This document shows positions 1 through 9,418 of a DNA stretch of 64,000 bases, piece by piece (position 1 is the stretch's first letter; each line of letters starts with the position of its first letter). Position numbers and translations under genes: made by a program. The stretch is from Sphingomonas sp. PP-CE-1A-559 (GTDB lineage Bacteria; Pseudomonadota; Alphaproteobacteria; Sphingomonadales; Sphingomonadaceae): positions 248,001 through 312,000 of the forward strand of contig NZ_SLYA01000003.1 of NCBI RefSeq assembly GCF_004340965.1, written 5' to 3'. A model generated the notes under the pieces. The model searched no databases. It was not told where the DNA came from and worked only from the letters and a program-made list of their open reading frames with translations.

Positions 1-1
1 C

Positions 2-547
2 GCCAAGGCGCACGGCACCGATCTCGGCAACGAAGTCGCGTCGCTCGGCATTCAGGTCCACGGCGGGATGGGCTATGTCGAGGAAACCGGCGCCGCGCAG
101 TATTTCCGCGATGCCCGCATCACGCCGATCTACGAGGGCACCAACGGCATCCAGGCGGCGGATCTGGTCGGGCGTAAGCTCGGCCTGGATAACGGCGGCG
201 CGTTCGCCACGCTGATCGCCGACATCCGCGCGGAAGCCAAGGACGAGCGCCTGCTGGCGCTGGTCGACGCGTGCGAAGCGATCGGGCGTAAGCTCGCCAC
301 CGCGGACGCCGACGACAAGCTGGCCGCTAGCCACCCGTTCCTCACCATGTTGTCGGTCGCGACCTGCGGCTGGTTGATGGAGCGGCAGGGCGGGGTGGCC
401 GGCAGCGACGATTTCGGGCGGATGAAGTCAGCTGCGGTGCGCTTCTACCTCGACCAGATCGTCCCCGAGGCGATGGGACTCAAGGCGGCCGCGAACGCGA
501 GCGCGGCGGTCCTCTACTCGATCGAAGCGGACCTGTTCGCGGCCTGA
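2..547 (+). CDS. Acyl-CoA dehydrogenase, C-terminal part (partial at window edge)
   Basis: The reading frame is open from the first bases of the window, so the start lies upstream; 181 residues are visible. The opening part carries a G-I-Q-V-H-G-G-M-G-Y motif and the D-x-R-I-x-x-I-Y-E-G-T-N-G-I-Q motif that closes the flavin site of acyl-CoA dehydrogenases. The remaining roughly 130 residues match the extra C-terminal domain of long acyl-CoA dehydrogenases (about 590-600 residues, DmdC/AidB-like group). The enzyme oxidises an acyl-CoA to the enoyl-CoA and passes electrons to ETF. The chain-length specificity cannot be told from this fragment. It is followed by a long repeat-filled spacer. Confidence 0.9.
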   Translation, partial: AKAHGTDLGNEVASLGIQVHGGMGYVEETGAAQYFRDARITPIYEGTNGIQAADLVGRKLGLDNGGAFATLIADIRAEAKDERLLALVDACEAIGRKLATADADDKLAASHPFLTMLSVATCGWLMERQGGVAGSDDFGRMKSAAVRFYLDQIVPEAMGLKAAANASAAVLYSIEADLFAA

Positions 548-571
548 TCGAACGCGACGTCGTCGTCCGCC

Positions 572-674
572 CCTCCCCGGCGGAGGCCGGGGTCCAATTG
601 GGGGACGGCCGTGATCCGTGCGGCGCTCGGTTACTTCCGACGTTCCAATTGGGCCCCGGCCTCCGCCGGGGAGG
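572..674. repeat. Inverted repeat family A, copy 1
   Basis: The left arm (572-601) and right arm (645-674) are reverse complements at 29 of 30 positions, with a 43-base unrelated centre. Each arm also contains a smaller GGCCGGGG-type hairpin. Closely similar elements lie at 9141-9244 and 42872-42973. Confidence 0.85.
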
Positions 675-730
675 TAGCTAGTGGGAAGGCGGTACAGGCT
701 GCGCGGAGTGGCACCCAGGCCGCCTCAATT

Positions 731-851
731 CTCCCCCGCAAGGGGGAGGTGGCACCGAAGGTGACGGAGGGGGAGGACGCGCAACGAAGGTAAACCCTTA
801 CCACCCCCTCCGTCTGGCAAGCGCCAGCCACCTCCCCTTGCGGGGGAGGAT
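731..851. repeat. Inverted repeat family B, copy 1
   Basis: The ends are CTCCCCCGCAAGGGGGAGG-like sequences facing each other, followed inward by GACGGAGGGGG / CCCCCTCCGTC. The right half contains a small TGGCAAGCGCCA hairpin. Related copies are at 45063-45190 and 55133-55264. Confidence 0.85.
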
Positions 852-890
852 CGTGAGGGCCGCCTCCGGTCGCGATAGCCCCAAACTACA

Positions 891-987
891 CCGTCATGCC
901 GGACTCGTTCCGGCATCCACCGTTCCGCAGATCCGAGAAAATTGAGAATGCGGACCAGTGGTCCCCGGAACAAGCCCGGGGTGACGG
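891..987. repeat. Inverted repeat family G (single copy here)
   Basis: A 23-base left arm starting CCGTCATGCCGG (891-913) matches the reverse complement of the right arm ending GGGGTGACGG (965-987) at 19 of 23 positions. No second copy was seen in this window. Confidence 0.65.
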
Positions 988-1012
988 AGCAAGCAGGGAT
1001 GGCGCCCCTTTT

Positions 1013-1086
1013 CCCGTTCGCCCTGAGCGTAGTCGAAGGGCATGCGCCCACGCGAAGGTGCTTCGACTTCGCTCAGCACGAACGGG
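1013..1086. repeat. Inverted repeat family E, copy 1
   Basis: The left arm reads CCCGTTCGCCCTGAGCGTAG and the right arm is its imperfect reverse complement, ending GCTCAGCACGAACGGG. The GTTCGTGCTGAG / TCGAAG signature recurs at 2019-2166. Confidence 0.75.
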
Positions 1087-1186
1087 GGAGGGGCACTGCA
1101 TCACATGCAACATCCGGTGCCCACCACTCGACGTCCCTGGGGCACGAACGGTAAGGAGAGGCAGAAAATCTCTGAAAGTCCGACCG

Positions 1187-2002
1187 ATGTTCGACCTCGA
1201 AGCCTATCTCCTCCGTGTCGCGATGCCCGCGCGGCCCACGCTCGACTCGATCGGCCTCGGCCGCCTCCAGCACGCGCACCGTCTCTCCATCCCGTTCGAA
1301 GACCTCGACGTCGTCCTCGACCGCGGCATCGCAATCGACACCGATTCAGTCTTCGCCAAGCTCGTGACCGCACGCCGCGGCGGTTATTGCTTCGAGCATA
1401 ACCGCCTGTTCCTCGACGCGCTCGCGGAACTCGGCTTCACCGCCCGCCCGTTGCTGGCCCGCGTCTGGATCGCCGCCACCGACGTACCGCCGCTCACGCA
1501 CACCTTCGCACTGGTGACGATCGACGGCCAGGACTGGATCGCCGATACCGGCTTCGGCGGCAGCTACACGCCCGTCCTCCCGCTCGCCGACGGCGCCGAG
1601 GCAACCGCCCCCGACGGCGCCCGCTTCCGCCTCGAAGCCACCGAACAGGGCTGGATGCTGCTCCGCGACGGCGATCCGATGACCACCGACGGTCGCGGCG
1701 AGACGGGAGGATTCCAGCCGCAATACAGCTTCACCCTCGCGCAAGTGTTCGACGCGGACTTGGCAATGTCTAACCACTGGACCTCGACCGCGCCGTCCAG
1801 TCGATTCACCCACACCCCGATCGCCAGCATCGTCCTCCCGAACGGCTTCGCGTCGCTGATCGGCCGCAACTACCGCCGGCGCTCGGGCACCGACACGACG
1901 GTCGGCGAGATCACCGATCCGCGCGTATACCGTATCCGCATGAGCCTGTTGTTCGGGATCGACCTGAGCGTCGAGGACGTCGCCGCGCTGGGGTTGTTCT
2001 GA
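1187..2002 (+). CDS. Arylamine N-acetyltransferase
   Basis: The 271-residue protein transfers an acetyl group from acetyl-CoA to arylamines, arylhydrazines or arylhydroxylamines in the cytoplasm. The cysteine-protease-like triad of the NAT family is complete: Cys68 in R-G-G-Y-C-F-E-H-N, His105 in T-H-T-F and Asp120 in A-D-T-G-F-G-G. The length fits the family (about 270-285). The frame is open further upstream into repeat sequence, so the start was placed at the ATG at 1187 (M-F-D-L-E-A-Y), where similarity to the family begins. It stands alone between two repeat-containing spacers. Its natural substrate cannot be inferred from context. Confidence 0.93.
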   Translation: MFDLEAYLLRVAMPARPTLDSIGLGRLQHAHRLSIPFEDLDVVLDRGIAIDTDSVFAKLVTARRGGYCFEHNRLFLDALAELGFTARPLLARVWIAATDVPPLTHTFALVTIDGQDWIADTGFGGSYTPVLPLADGAEATAPDGARFRLEATEQGWMLLRDGDPMTTDGRGETGGFQPQYSFTLAQVFDADLAMSNHWTSTAPSSRFTHTPIASIVLPNGFASLIGRNYRRRSGTDTTVGEITDPRVYRIRMSLLFGIDLSVEDVAALGLF

Positions 2003-2018
2003 AGTTCAACCCCACTTC

Positions 2019-2166
2019 CGTTCGTGCTGAGTAGCGACCGAGTAGCTGCGTCAGCAGCGTATCGAGGGTGCGTATCGAAGCATGGGTTCCACGCGCCAAC
2101 CTGTCCTTCGATACGTCCTCTCGATACGCCGCTTCGCGCCTGCTCGATGACTACTCAGGACGAACG
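2019..2166. repeat. Inverted repeat family E, copy 2
   Basis: CCGTTCGTGCTGAGTAG at the left end faces CTACTCAGGACGAACGG at the right end. The interior holds further opposed pieces (CGTATCGAGGGTGCGTATCGAAG against CTTCGATACGTCCTCTCGATACG). It lies between the convergent NAT and GntR genes and could fold as a bidirectional terminator. Confidence 0.75.
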
Positions 2167-2241
2167 GGGGGGAGCACGAACGAGAGAGGGTGAGGACGAA
2201 CGCAAGGGGCAGAGGAGGCGAAGGAAATCGCTAGCAGCGCC

Positions 2242-2598
2242 TCAGGCCCGCTCACGCTCCAGCAGATCATGCGCATCCAACCCCAACAGGTCGATATGCC
2301 CCAGGATCCGCGGCCACTGAGTCGTCACGAAATTCTCGCGCTCCGCCACCCGAAGCGCCTCCGCCGCACCCGGCATCACGAACATCCCGACCCCGCGGCG
2401 CACCTCGACATACCCGTCGTCCTGGAAGCTCTGATACGCCTTGGCGACCGTCAACGGATTAGCCCCCTGCTCAGCGGCGAACGCGCGCACGGACGGCAAT
2501 TGGTCCCCTGCACGATAGTCGCCGCGCAAAATACCCGCAGCGATCGTGCTGCGAAGGCGGATATATACGGGGCTGTCGTCGCTGCTGAGCGCTGTCAT
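2242..2598 (-). CDS. GntR-family transcriptional regulator, short YtrA-like type
   Basis: The 118-residue protein has an N-terminal winged helix of the GntR type (residues about 10-78) with the typical R-x-G-D-Q-L-P-S-V-R and L-T-V-A-K-A-Y motifs. A tail of about 40 residues follows, too short for a FadR or HutC ligand domain, which is the pattern of YtrA-type regulators. Such proteins usually repress a nearby transporter or their own operon. It lies 37 bases downstream of the nitroreductase on the same strand and is probably co-transcribed with it. The ligand is unknown. Confidence 0.88.
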   Translation of the reverse strand: MTALSSDDSPVYIRLRSTIAAGILRGDYRAGDQLPSVRAFAAEQGANPLTVAKAYQSFQDDGYVEVRRGVGMFVMPGAAEALRVAERENFVTTQWPRILGHIDLLGLDAHDLLERERA

Positions 2599-2635
2599 GC
2601 TGTTCTAATACAGCAATCTGGCGGAAAGTCGAGGC

Positions 2636-3211
2636 TCAGGATTCCCAATGGCTTACGAGCCGTGCCATATCCGGGCGAGGCCGTTCGTCGAGCGCGCGCG
2701 ACGGCGTGCCGATGAACATGAACCCGGCGATCCGCTCCGCCGCCGTCCCGAACGCATCGCGCACCAAATCCGAATAGGCTGGCCATCCCGTCAGCCAGCC
2801 GCCCGCAAACCCCTCCGCATGCACCGCGTGAAGCAGGTTCATGCACGCCGCCCCCGCCGAAAGCTCCTGTTCCCAAAGCGGAATCTTGCTCTCCTTCGGC
2901 GACGACAGCACGACCACCAGCGTCGGCGCCTGATGCGCAAACTGGTCGAGCGACTCGAGTTCGGTTCGCGACGCCGAGGGCCGTTCCGCGAGGTACGCAT
3001 CCGTAATCAGCGTCGATAGCGCCGCGCGTTGCTCCTCGCCGACCACCACGAACCGCCACGGCGCGAGCTTGCCGTGATCGGGTGTCCGCGCCGCGATCTC
3101 GAGGATCGTCGCCAGCTGGTAGGAATCGGGGCCGGGCGCGATCAGGTCGCGCGGCTTTCCCGAGCGGCGAGTGGCGAGCAGCGAGAGCGGCGTGGAGCGA
3201 TCGTTGAGCAT
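2636..3211 (-). CDS. Nitroreductase-family NAD(P)H oxidoreductase (YdjA-like)
   Basis: The 191-residue FMN-dependent protein has the features of the small nitroreductases: an N-terminal R-R-S motif for the FMN phosphate (residues 15-17), A-A-R-T-P-D-H-G-K-L-A-P-W-R-F in the YdjA style, and a C-terminal F-I-G-T-P segment. These enzymes reduce nitro compounds or quinones with NAD(P)H. The true substrate is not predictable. The gene leads a two-gene unit with the GntR regulator and is divergent from the POT transporter, sharing a 117-base promoter region with it. Confidence 0.88.
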   Translation of the reverse strand: MLNDRSTPLSLLATRRSGKPRDLIAPGPDSYQLATILEIAARTPDHGKLAPWRFVVVGEEQRAALSTLITDAYLAERPSASRTELESLDQFAHQAPTLVVVLSSPKESKIPLWEQELSAGAACMNLLHAVHAEGFAGGWLTGWPAYSDLVRDAFGTAAERIAGFMFIGTPSRALDERPRPDMARLVSHWES

Positions 3212-3328
3212 GTCCCGGCAGATAAGCCATGATGTGTGATATTTACAGGCCGAGCTTTGCCGCTAGGTTGCGCGCCATAACGGCCCCGCGTTCGACGGCG
3301 GCCAAGACGAGTATCAGGGAGCGTAAGA

Positions 3329-5122
3329 ATGGTGGACACCCCGACCGCGGATACCCCGCGAGAGCCGGATATCACCCATATCAACCCGGCGTCCGGCGAA
3401 ACCTGGTTCGGGCATCCCCGCCAGCTCGCCCGGCTGTTCACCACCGAAGCGTGGGAGCGGTTCGGCTATTACGGCATGCGCGCGCTGCTCACGCTGTACC
3501 TCACCAAGCATTTCGTGTTCGGCGACCGCGAGGCGACCGGGCTCTACGGCGGCTACACCGCGCTCGTATACCTGACCCCCCTCGTCGGCGGTTATCTCGC
3601 CGATCAGTATCTAGGCTCCAAACGTGCTGTAAAATTCGGCGCGATCATCATGGCGCTCGGCTATCTGCTGCTCTGCTTCGGCGGCGAGACCGCCAAGCCG
3701 TACGCGACGATCGCCAACCAGCGCTACGCGATCGAAGTCGTCGACCAGGCGGACAGCGAAGTCCGCTATCTCGTCGACGGCGCGAACAAGCTGAAGATCA
3801 AGGGCAACGACGACGGCACCGTCTCGCTGCTCGCCCCCGACGGCTCGACCGCACGGACGGTGGAGAAGGGCGGCTTCGAATCCGGCGCCGAGCGCAGTAG
3901 CTTCTACGTCACGATCATGTTGCTCGCGCTCTGCATGATCTCGGTCGGCAACGGCTTCTTCAAGCCCAACATCTCGACGATGGTCGGCGAGCTTTATGCA
4001 CAAGGCGACAAGCGCCGCGATGCCGGGTTCACGATCTTCTACATGGGCATCAATCTCGGCTCGCTGTTCTCGCAGCTGCTCTGTCCGTTCCTCGCGGTCG
4101 CGGTCGGCTGGTGGGCCGGCTTCGGCCTCGCCGCGATCGGCATGCTCGCCTCGTGGACGCTGATCCAGTTCGATGGCGGCAAGCTAAACGGCTACGGCGA
4201 GCCCCCGGTCCGCACCGGTCCCGATCGTGCGCTCGGCATCTATGCGCTCGCGCTGCTCGGGATCCCGATCTTCTACCTGCTGTTCGTCAACCTCATGAAC
4301 GCCGTGCCGCCGGTGCCGGGGTCGGGGATCGTCGGCTACATCGCCTCGCTGTCGCTGATGGGCAAATTGCTGTTCGGCACGTTCCTGATCGCGGTGCCGG
4401 GCATCCTGATCTGGTCGTTCATCAACGGCGAGCGTCGCGAGTTCCAGATGATGCTCGCGGCGATGGTGCTGATCGTGTTCAACGTCGTGTTCTGGACGCT
4501 GTTCGAGCAGGCCGGCTCGTCGCTGACGCTGTTCGCGGATCGCAATACCGATCTCAGCGTGTTCGGCCTCTTCAGCATCTCCGCCGGCCAGACGCAGTTC
4601 TTCAATGCGTTCTTCATCGTCGCGCTGGCGCCGGTGATGTCGATCCTGTGGACGAAACTTGCCGCCAAGGGCCTGGAGCCGTCGATCCCCGTCAAGTTCG
4701 GCATCGCGCTGATCGGCGTCGGCGTCGGCTTCCTGTTCCTCGTCTGGGGCGCAAGCATGGTCGGGCCTTCGTTCAAGGTCGCGATCTGGTGGCTCGCCGG
4801 GCTGTATTTCATCCACTCGTTCGCCGAGCTCTGCATCTCGCCGGTCGGTCTCAGCATGATCACCAAGCTGTCGATCGCGCGCGTCGTCGGGCTGATGATG
4901 GGCGTGTGGTTCCTGTCGATCTCGGTCGCGCAATATGTCGCCGGCGTCGTCGCGCAGGTCGCCAGCGTCGAGACGGTCGGCGGGCAGGTGACGAACCTGA
5001 AGGTCAGCCTGGACACCTACGCCGGCGTGTTCTGGACCATCGGCCTGGTCTCGGCAGGGATCGGTGTCGTGCTGCTGCTGATCTCGCCGCTGATCAAGAA
5101 GTGGATGCACGGCGTCCAGTAG
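3329..5122 (+). CDS. Proton-dependent oligopeptide transporter (POT/PTR family)
   Basis: The 597-residue inner-membrane protein carries the POT signature E40-A-W-E43-R-F-G-Y-Y-G for proton-coupled di- and tripeptide uptake. Many hydrophobic helices of the major facilitator fold follow. Residues about 120-192 form a hydrophilic insertion between transmembrane helices, making the protein longer than the usual bacterial POT (about 490-510). The segment is rich in charged residues and contains a short beta-like stretch (K-L-K-I-K-G-N-D-D-G-T-V). The gene stands alone and is followed by an inverted repeat that may act as terminator. Confidence 0.93.
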   Translation: MVDTPTADTPREPDITHINPASGETWFGHPRQLARLFTTEAWERFGYYGMRALLTLYLTKHFVFGDREATGLYGGYTALVYLTPLVGGYLADQYLGSKRAVKFGAIIMALGYLLLCFGGETAKPYATIANQRYAIEVVDQADSEVRYLVDGANKLKIKGNDDGTVSLLAPDGSTARTVEKGGFESGAERSSFYVTIMLLALCMISVGNGFFKPNISTMVGELYAQGDKRRDAGFTIFYMGINLGSLFSQLLCPFLAVAVGWWAGFGLAAIGMLASWTLIQFDGGKLNGYGEPPVRTGPDRALGIYALALLGIPIFYLLFVNLMNAVPPVPGSGIVGYIASLSLMGKLLFGTFLIAVPGILIWSFINGERREFQMMLAAMVLIVFNVVFWTLFEQAGSSLTLFADRNTDLSVFGLFSISAGQTQFFNAFFIVALAPVMSILWTKLAAKGLEPSIPVKFGIALIGVGVGFLFLVWGASMVGPSFKVAIWWLAGLYFIHSFAELCISPVGLSMITKLSIARVVGLMMGVWFLSISVAQYVAGVVAQVASVETVGGQVTNLKVSLDTYAGVFWTIGLVSAGIGVVLLLISPLIKKWMHGVQ

Positions 5123-5130
5123 GCAGCGTG

Positions 5131-5235
5131 TTCCCCTCCCGCTTGCGGGAGGGGTTAGGGGAGGGCGCGACGTACGTACTGGCGTCCGGCCCGTGAGGCA
5201 CGCCCCTCCCCCGACCCCTCCCGAGCGGGAGGGGA
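5131..5235. repeat. Inverted repeat family D (variant of family C)
   Basis: TTCCCCTCCCGCTTGCGGGAG opens the element and CCCTCCCGAGCGGGAGGGGA closes it. Each end is itself a hairpin. It sits between the convergent POT and aldo/keto reductase genes. Confidence 0.8.
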
Positions 5236-5239
5236 GAAG

Positions 5240-6206
<967 letters not shown>

Positions 6207-6232
<26 letters not shown>

Positions 6233-7481
6233 GCGGAATCTCCTGAGCACCGTTCCCGTGATCGAACCGCGCTGAAACGGAGATGGTGACGGCGGTGTCC
6301 ATCGTCACGTTGCCGACGGTACGAAACAGGTCGGGCACGGTCTCTACCGCGATGAACAGCCCCAGAGCCTCGATCGGCACCCCCATCGCGATCGCGACCG
6401 GCGCGACCGAGGCGATGAAGCTGACCGTACCCGGTAGCGAGACCGACCCCATCGTCGTAATCGCCGCGGTCGCAATCCCTGCGGCGAGTTGCCCCGGCCC
6501 GATCGGCACGCCGACCAGATGCGCGACGTAGAGCGCGACCGCGAGGTTCATCGCCGGACTCGTCGCACGAAAGACGGCAACCGCAAGCGGGAGCACGATC
6601 CCCGCGGTGGCGGGCGAAGCCCCCAGCTCGACCGAGCCCTTCAGCATCGCCGGCAGCGAGGCGAGTGACGACTGCGTGCTGATCGCCACCGCCTGCGCGG
6701 GCGCGACCGTGCGCGCAAAGCGCCCGAACCGCACGCGTCCGCCGATCATCCCGACCGGATACGCCGCGATCAGCACGACCACGCCGATCGCCGATACGCA
6801 GACGATGTAGTGCACCAGCGCACCGAACGCCGCGGTGCCGGTCCGCGCGCCGACCCCGTAGGCGAGCGCGAAGATGCCGATCGGCGCGAGCTTCAACACC
6901 CAGCCGATCACGATCAGCAGGGCGTCGACCACCGCCTGGAAAAACCCGGTCAGGATACTGCGCTGCGCTTCGGGCAATTGCGTGACCGCGAACGCGAACG
7001 CCAGCGCGAACACGGTCAGCGGCAGGAACGCGTCCCCCGCCGCCGCCGCGACGACGTTGGTCGGCACGATCGTATCGAAGAACGCACCGATCCCCGGCAC
7101 CGACCCGATCGGCGCGCTCGTCGTCAGCGCGGTGCGGAGTGCGGTCGCAAGTCCAGCGGGCAACGGCCACGCTTCGAGCAGCAAGGGCGTCACCAGTGCG
7201 GACATGATCGTCACTGCCCACAGGATCGCGACCATCATGACCAGCGCGCGGATCGTGATCCGTCCCGCGCGTGCCGCCTCGGCCGTCGCGCCGATTCCCG
7301 TGACGAGCAGCGAGACGATCAACGGCACGATCACCATCTGCAGCCCGTGCAGCCACGCCGAGCCGATCGGCTGCGTCACCGCGGTGACCGCGATCGCCTG
7401 TGACGGCGCGAGTGCGGCGGCGAGGATGCCGATCGCGATGCCGCCGATGAGGGCGATCAGGATCCGTGTAGCCTGCGACAT
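6207..7481 (-). CDS. Dicarboxylate/amino acid:cation symporter (DAACS family)
   Basis: The 424-residue membrane protein resembles sodium- or proton-coupled dicarboxylate and glutamate transporters (GltP/DctA fold). Visible marks are the Q-x-S-L-A-S-L-P motif matching the S-S-S hairpin region, the M-N-L helix seven motif (P-A-M-N-L-A-V), and the terminal D-x-x-R-T-x-x-N-V-T-x-D motif, which contains the residues that bind substrate carboxylate and cation. The substrate is inferred only at class level. It is divergent from glmM, with 68 bases between the starts, and overlaps the downstream aldo/keto reductase. Confidence 0.92.
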
Positions 7482-7549
7482 GCTCGCCCTTCGTGGTTTA
7501 CCGCGCTATCAACGGTGCAAACCCCGATACCGGACGGAAAGCACGTGTG

Positions 7550-8890
7550 ATGGCAAGGAAATATTTCGGCACCGATGGCATTCGTGGCGCCACCAACGTC
7601 TCGCCGATGACCGCAGAGATGGCGATGAAGGTCGGCATGGCCGCCGGCGCCTACTTCCTGCGCGGCGATCACCGCCACCGCGTCGTGATCGGCAAGGATA
7701 CGCGGTTGTCCGGCTATATGCTTGAATCCGCACTGGTCGCGGGCTTCACCAGCGTCGGCATGGACGTCGTCATGGTCGGGCCGATGCCGACGCCCGCGGT
7801 CGCGATGCTCACCCATTCGATGCGCGCCGATATCGGTGTCATGATCTCCGCTAGCCATAACGCCTACGCGGACAACGGCATCAAGCTGTTCGGTCCAGAC
7901 GGCTACAAGCTGTCGGACGAAGCGGAGGAAGCGATCGAGGCGCTGATCGACGGCGACATCCCGCTCGTACCGTCGAGCCAGATCGGCCGCGCGCGCCGCA
8001 TCGACGATGCGCAGGGTCGCTACATCCATTTCGCCAAGTCGACCTTCCCCGAGAATCTCCGCCTCGACGGAATGCGGGTCGTGATCGATTGCGCGAACGG
8101 CGCCGCCTACAAGGTCGCACCGTCGGCGCTGTGGGAACTCGGCGCGGACGTCGTCGCGATCGGCGTCACCCCCAACGGTACCAACATCAACGACGGCGTG
8201 GGCTCGACCGCCCCGCAGACGCTCGCCGAGACGGTGGTCGCGAGCGGCGCGGACATCGGCATCGCGCTCGACGGCGACGCGGACCGGTTGATCGTCGTCG
8301 ATGAGACCGGCACCATCGTCGACGGCGACCAGCTGATGGCGACGATCGCGGCAAGCTGGGCGCGGCAGGGGCGGCTTGCGGGCGGCGGCCTCGTCGCGAC
8401 GGTGATGTCGAACCTGGGCCTGGAGCGCCACCTCGCGGCACAGGGCCTCGGCCTTGTCCGGACCAAGGTCGGCGACCGCCACGTGCTCGAGAAAATGCGC
8501 TCGAGCGGCTACAATGTCGGCGGCGAGCAGTCGGGCCACATCATCCTGTCCGACTATGCGACGACCGGCGACGGGTTGGTCGCAGCGCTGCAGATCCTGG
8601 CGGAGGTCAAGCGTTCGGGCGCATTGGCGAGCGAAGTGCTGCACCGGTTCGAGCCGCTGCCGCAGTTGCTGAAGAACGTCCGTTTCGCCGGTGGCAAACC
8701 ACTCGATGACGAAGCCGTAAAGGCGGTGATCGCGCAGGCCGAGGCCGAGCTCGTCGGCAACGGACGCCTGGTCATCCGTCCATCGGGCACCGAACCGGTG
8801 ATCCGCGTGATGGCGGAAGGCGACGACCCGGCACAAGTCGAGCGTGTCGTCGACCGCATCTGCGACGCCGTCCGGAAGGCTGCCGCCTGA
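7550..8890 (+). CDS. glmM: Phosphoglucosamine mutase
   Basis: GlmM converts glucosamine-6-phosphate to glucosamine-1-phosphate for UDP-GlcNAc, the precursor of peptidoglycan and lipopolysaccharide. The 446-residue length is typical. The start [13 protein letters not shown], the phosphoserine loop I-S-A-S-H-N with Ser102, the metal-binding D-G-D-A-D-R loop and the C-terminal phosphate loop R-P-S-G-T-E-P are all intact. The frame is open 57 bases further upstream, but the ATG at 7550 gives the conserved N-terminus. Its stop overlaps the DUF1272 start by one base (TGATG), suggesting translational coupling. Confidence 0.97.
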   Translation: MARKYFGTDGIRGATNVSPMTAEMAMKVGMAAGAYFLRGDHRHRVVIGKDTRLSGYMLESALVAGFTSVGMDVVMVGPMPTPAVAMLTHSMRADIGVMISASHNAYADNGIKLFGPDGYKLSDEAEEAIEALIDGDIPLVPSSQIGRARRIDDAQGRYIHFAKSTFPENLRLDGMRVVIDCANGAAYKVAPSALWELGADVVAIGVTPNGTNINDGVGSTAPQTLAETVVASGADIGIALDGDADRLIVVDETGTIVDGDQLMATIAASWARQGRLAGGGLVATVMSNLGLERHLAAQGLGLVRTKVGDRHVLEKMRSSGYNVGGEQSGHIILSDYATTGDGLVAALQILAEVKRSGALASEVLHRFEPLPQLLKNVRFAGGKPLDDEAVKAVIAQAEAELVGNGRLVIRPSGTEPVIRVMAEGDDPAQVERVVDRICDAVRKAAA

Positions 8891-9105
8891 TGCTCGAGAT
8901 GCGCCCCACCTGCGAACGCTGCACCACCGACCTTCCCGCCGACGCGCCGGGAGCGTTCATCTGCTCGTTCGAATGCACCTTCTGCGCGGAATGCGCCGAT
9001 GCACTCGACGAGCGCTGCCCGAACTGCGGCGGCGAATTGCTCGACCGTCCGACGAGATTGGGTGAGGCGCCACCGCAAAAGCCGGCAGCGGGCAGGCGGC
9101 ACTAG
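8890..9105 (+). CDS. DUF1272 small cysteine-rich protein
   Basis: The 71-residue protein has eight cysteines in C-x-x-C-type pairs (C-E-R-C, C-S-F-E-C-T-F-C-A-E-C, C-P-N-C), matching the DUF1272 family of small probable zinc-binding proteins. The function is unknown. It starts within the glmM stop codon, so the pair is probably translated from one message. The last 15 residues are basic and not conserved in appearance. Confidence 0.85.
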   Translation: MLEMRPTCERCTTDLPADAPGAFICSFECTFCAECADALDERCPNCGGELLDRPTRLGEAPPQKPAAGRRH

Positions 9106-9140
9106 GCGCCGTTCGGGCAAGCACCACCTAACCACTTCTA

Positions 9141-9244
9141 CCACCCCGGCGAAGGCCGGGGCCCAATTGGGAAGGCCGAAGTAACGGAACGCAAACCTCA
9201 GTCAGCAACCTCCCCCAACTGGGCCCCGGCCTCCGCCGGGGTGG
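9141..9244. repeat. Inverted repeat family A, copy 2
   Basis: The arms 9141-9170 and 9215-9244 are reverse complements at 28 of 30 positions and share their sequence with the copies at 572-674 and 42872-42973. The 44-base centre is unrelated between copies. Confidence 0.85.
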
Positions 9245-9360
9245 TGAAGAGAGGCACACCCCTGTCCTACATCCGACCGATCATGCCATAGCCGATCCCA
9301 TGACCGCCAACCGCGCCAACCCCAGTCCGGCATCCCCAGTCCAACCCCGCCTCAGGCAAA

Positions 9361-9386
9361 GTGCAGACCCGCGCCAGCGTCTGCAC
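9361..9386. other. Short perfect stem-loop upstream of thiD
   Basis: GTGCAGAC (9361-9368) and GTCTGCAC (9379-9386) are perfect inverted repeats with a 10-base loop, 33 bases before the thiD start. It could be an operator or an mRNA leader hairpin. It does not resemble a TPP riboswitch. Confidence 0.35.
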
Positions 9387-9418
9387 TTCGTGCACTTCGC
9401 CCCGATCTGGGACACTTT

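Larger units (their letters stand above)
548..1186. other. Repeat-filled intergenic region
   Basis: This 639-base gap holds no convincing gene. It is occupied by four different paired inverted repeats placed one after another (572-674, 731-851, 891-987, 1013-1086). Open frames across it are low-complexity translations of the repeats. Confidence 0.8.
9106..9418. other. Intergenic region with repeat A and a stem-loop
   Basis: This 313-base gap between the DUF1272 gene and thiD contains inverted repeat family A (9141-9244) and a short perfect inverted repeat (9361-9386). No gene or riboswitch was recognised. Confidence 0.7.

Noticed and set aside
730..850. Repeated elements as a possible CRISPR array
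   Set aside because: The repeats are palindromic pairs of different families without regular repeat-spacer units or cas genes nearby.
7457..8836. A 459-codon minus-strand frame opposite glmM
   Set aside because: This is a typical GC-rich shadow frame; glmM has all family motifs on the plus strand.
9245..9418. A possible TPP riboswitch before thiD
   Set aside because: The characteristic CTGAGA and related conserved segments were not found; only a short stem-loop is present.
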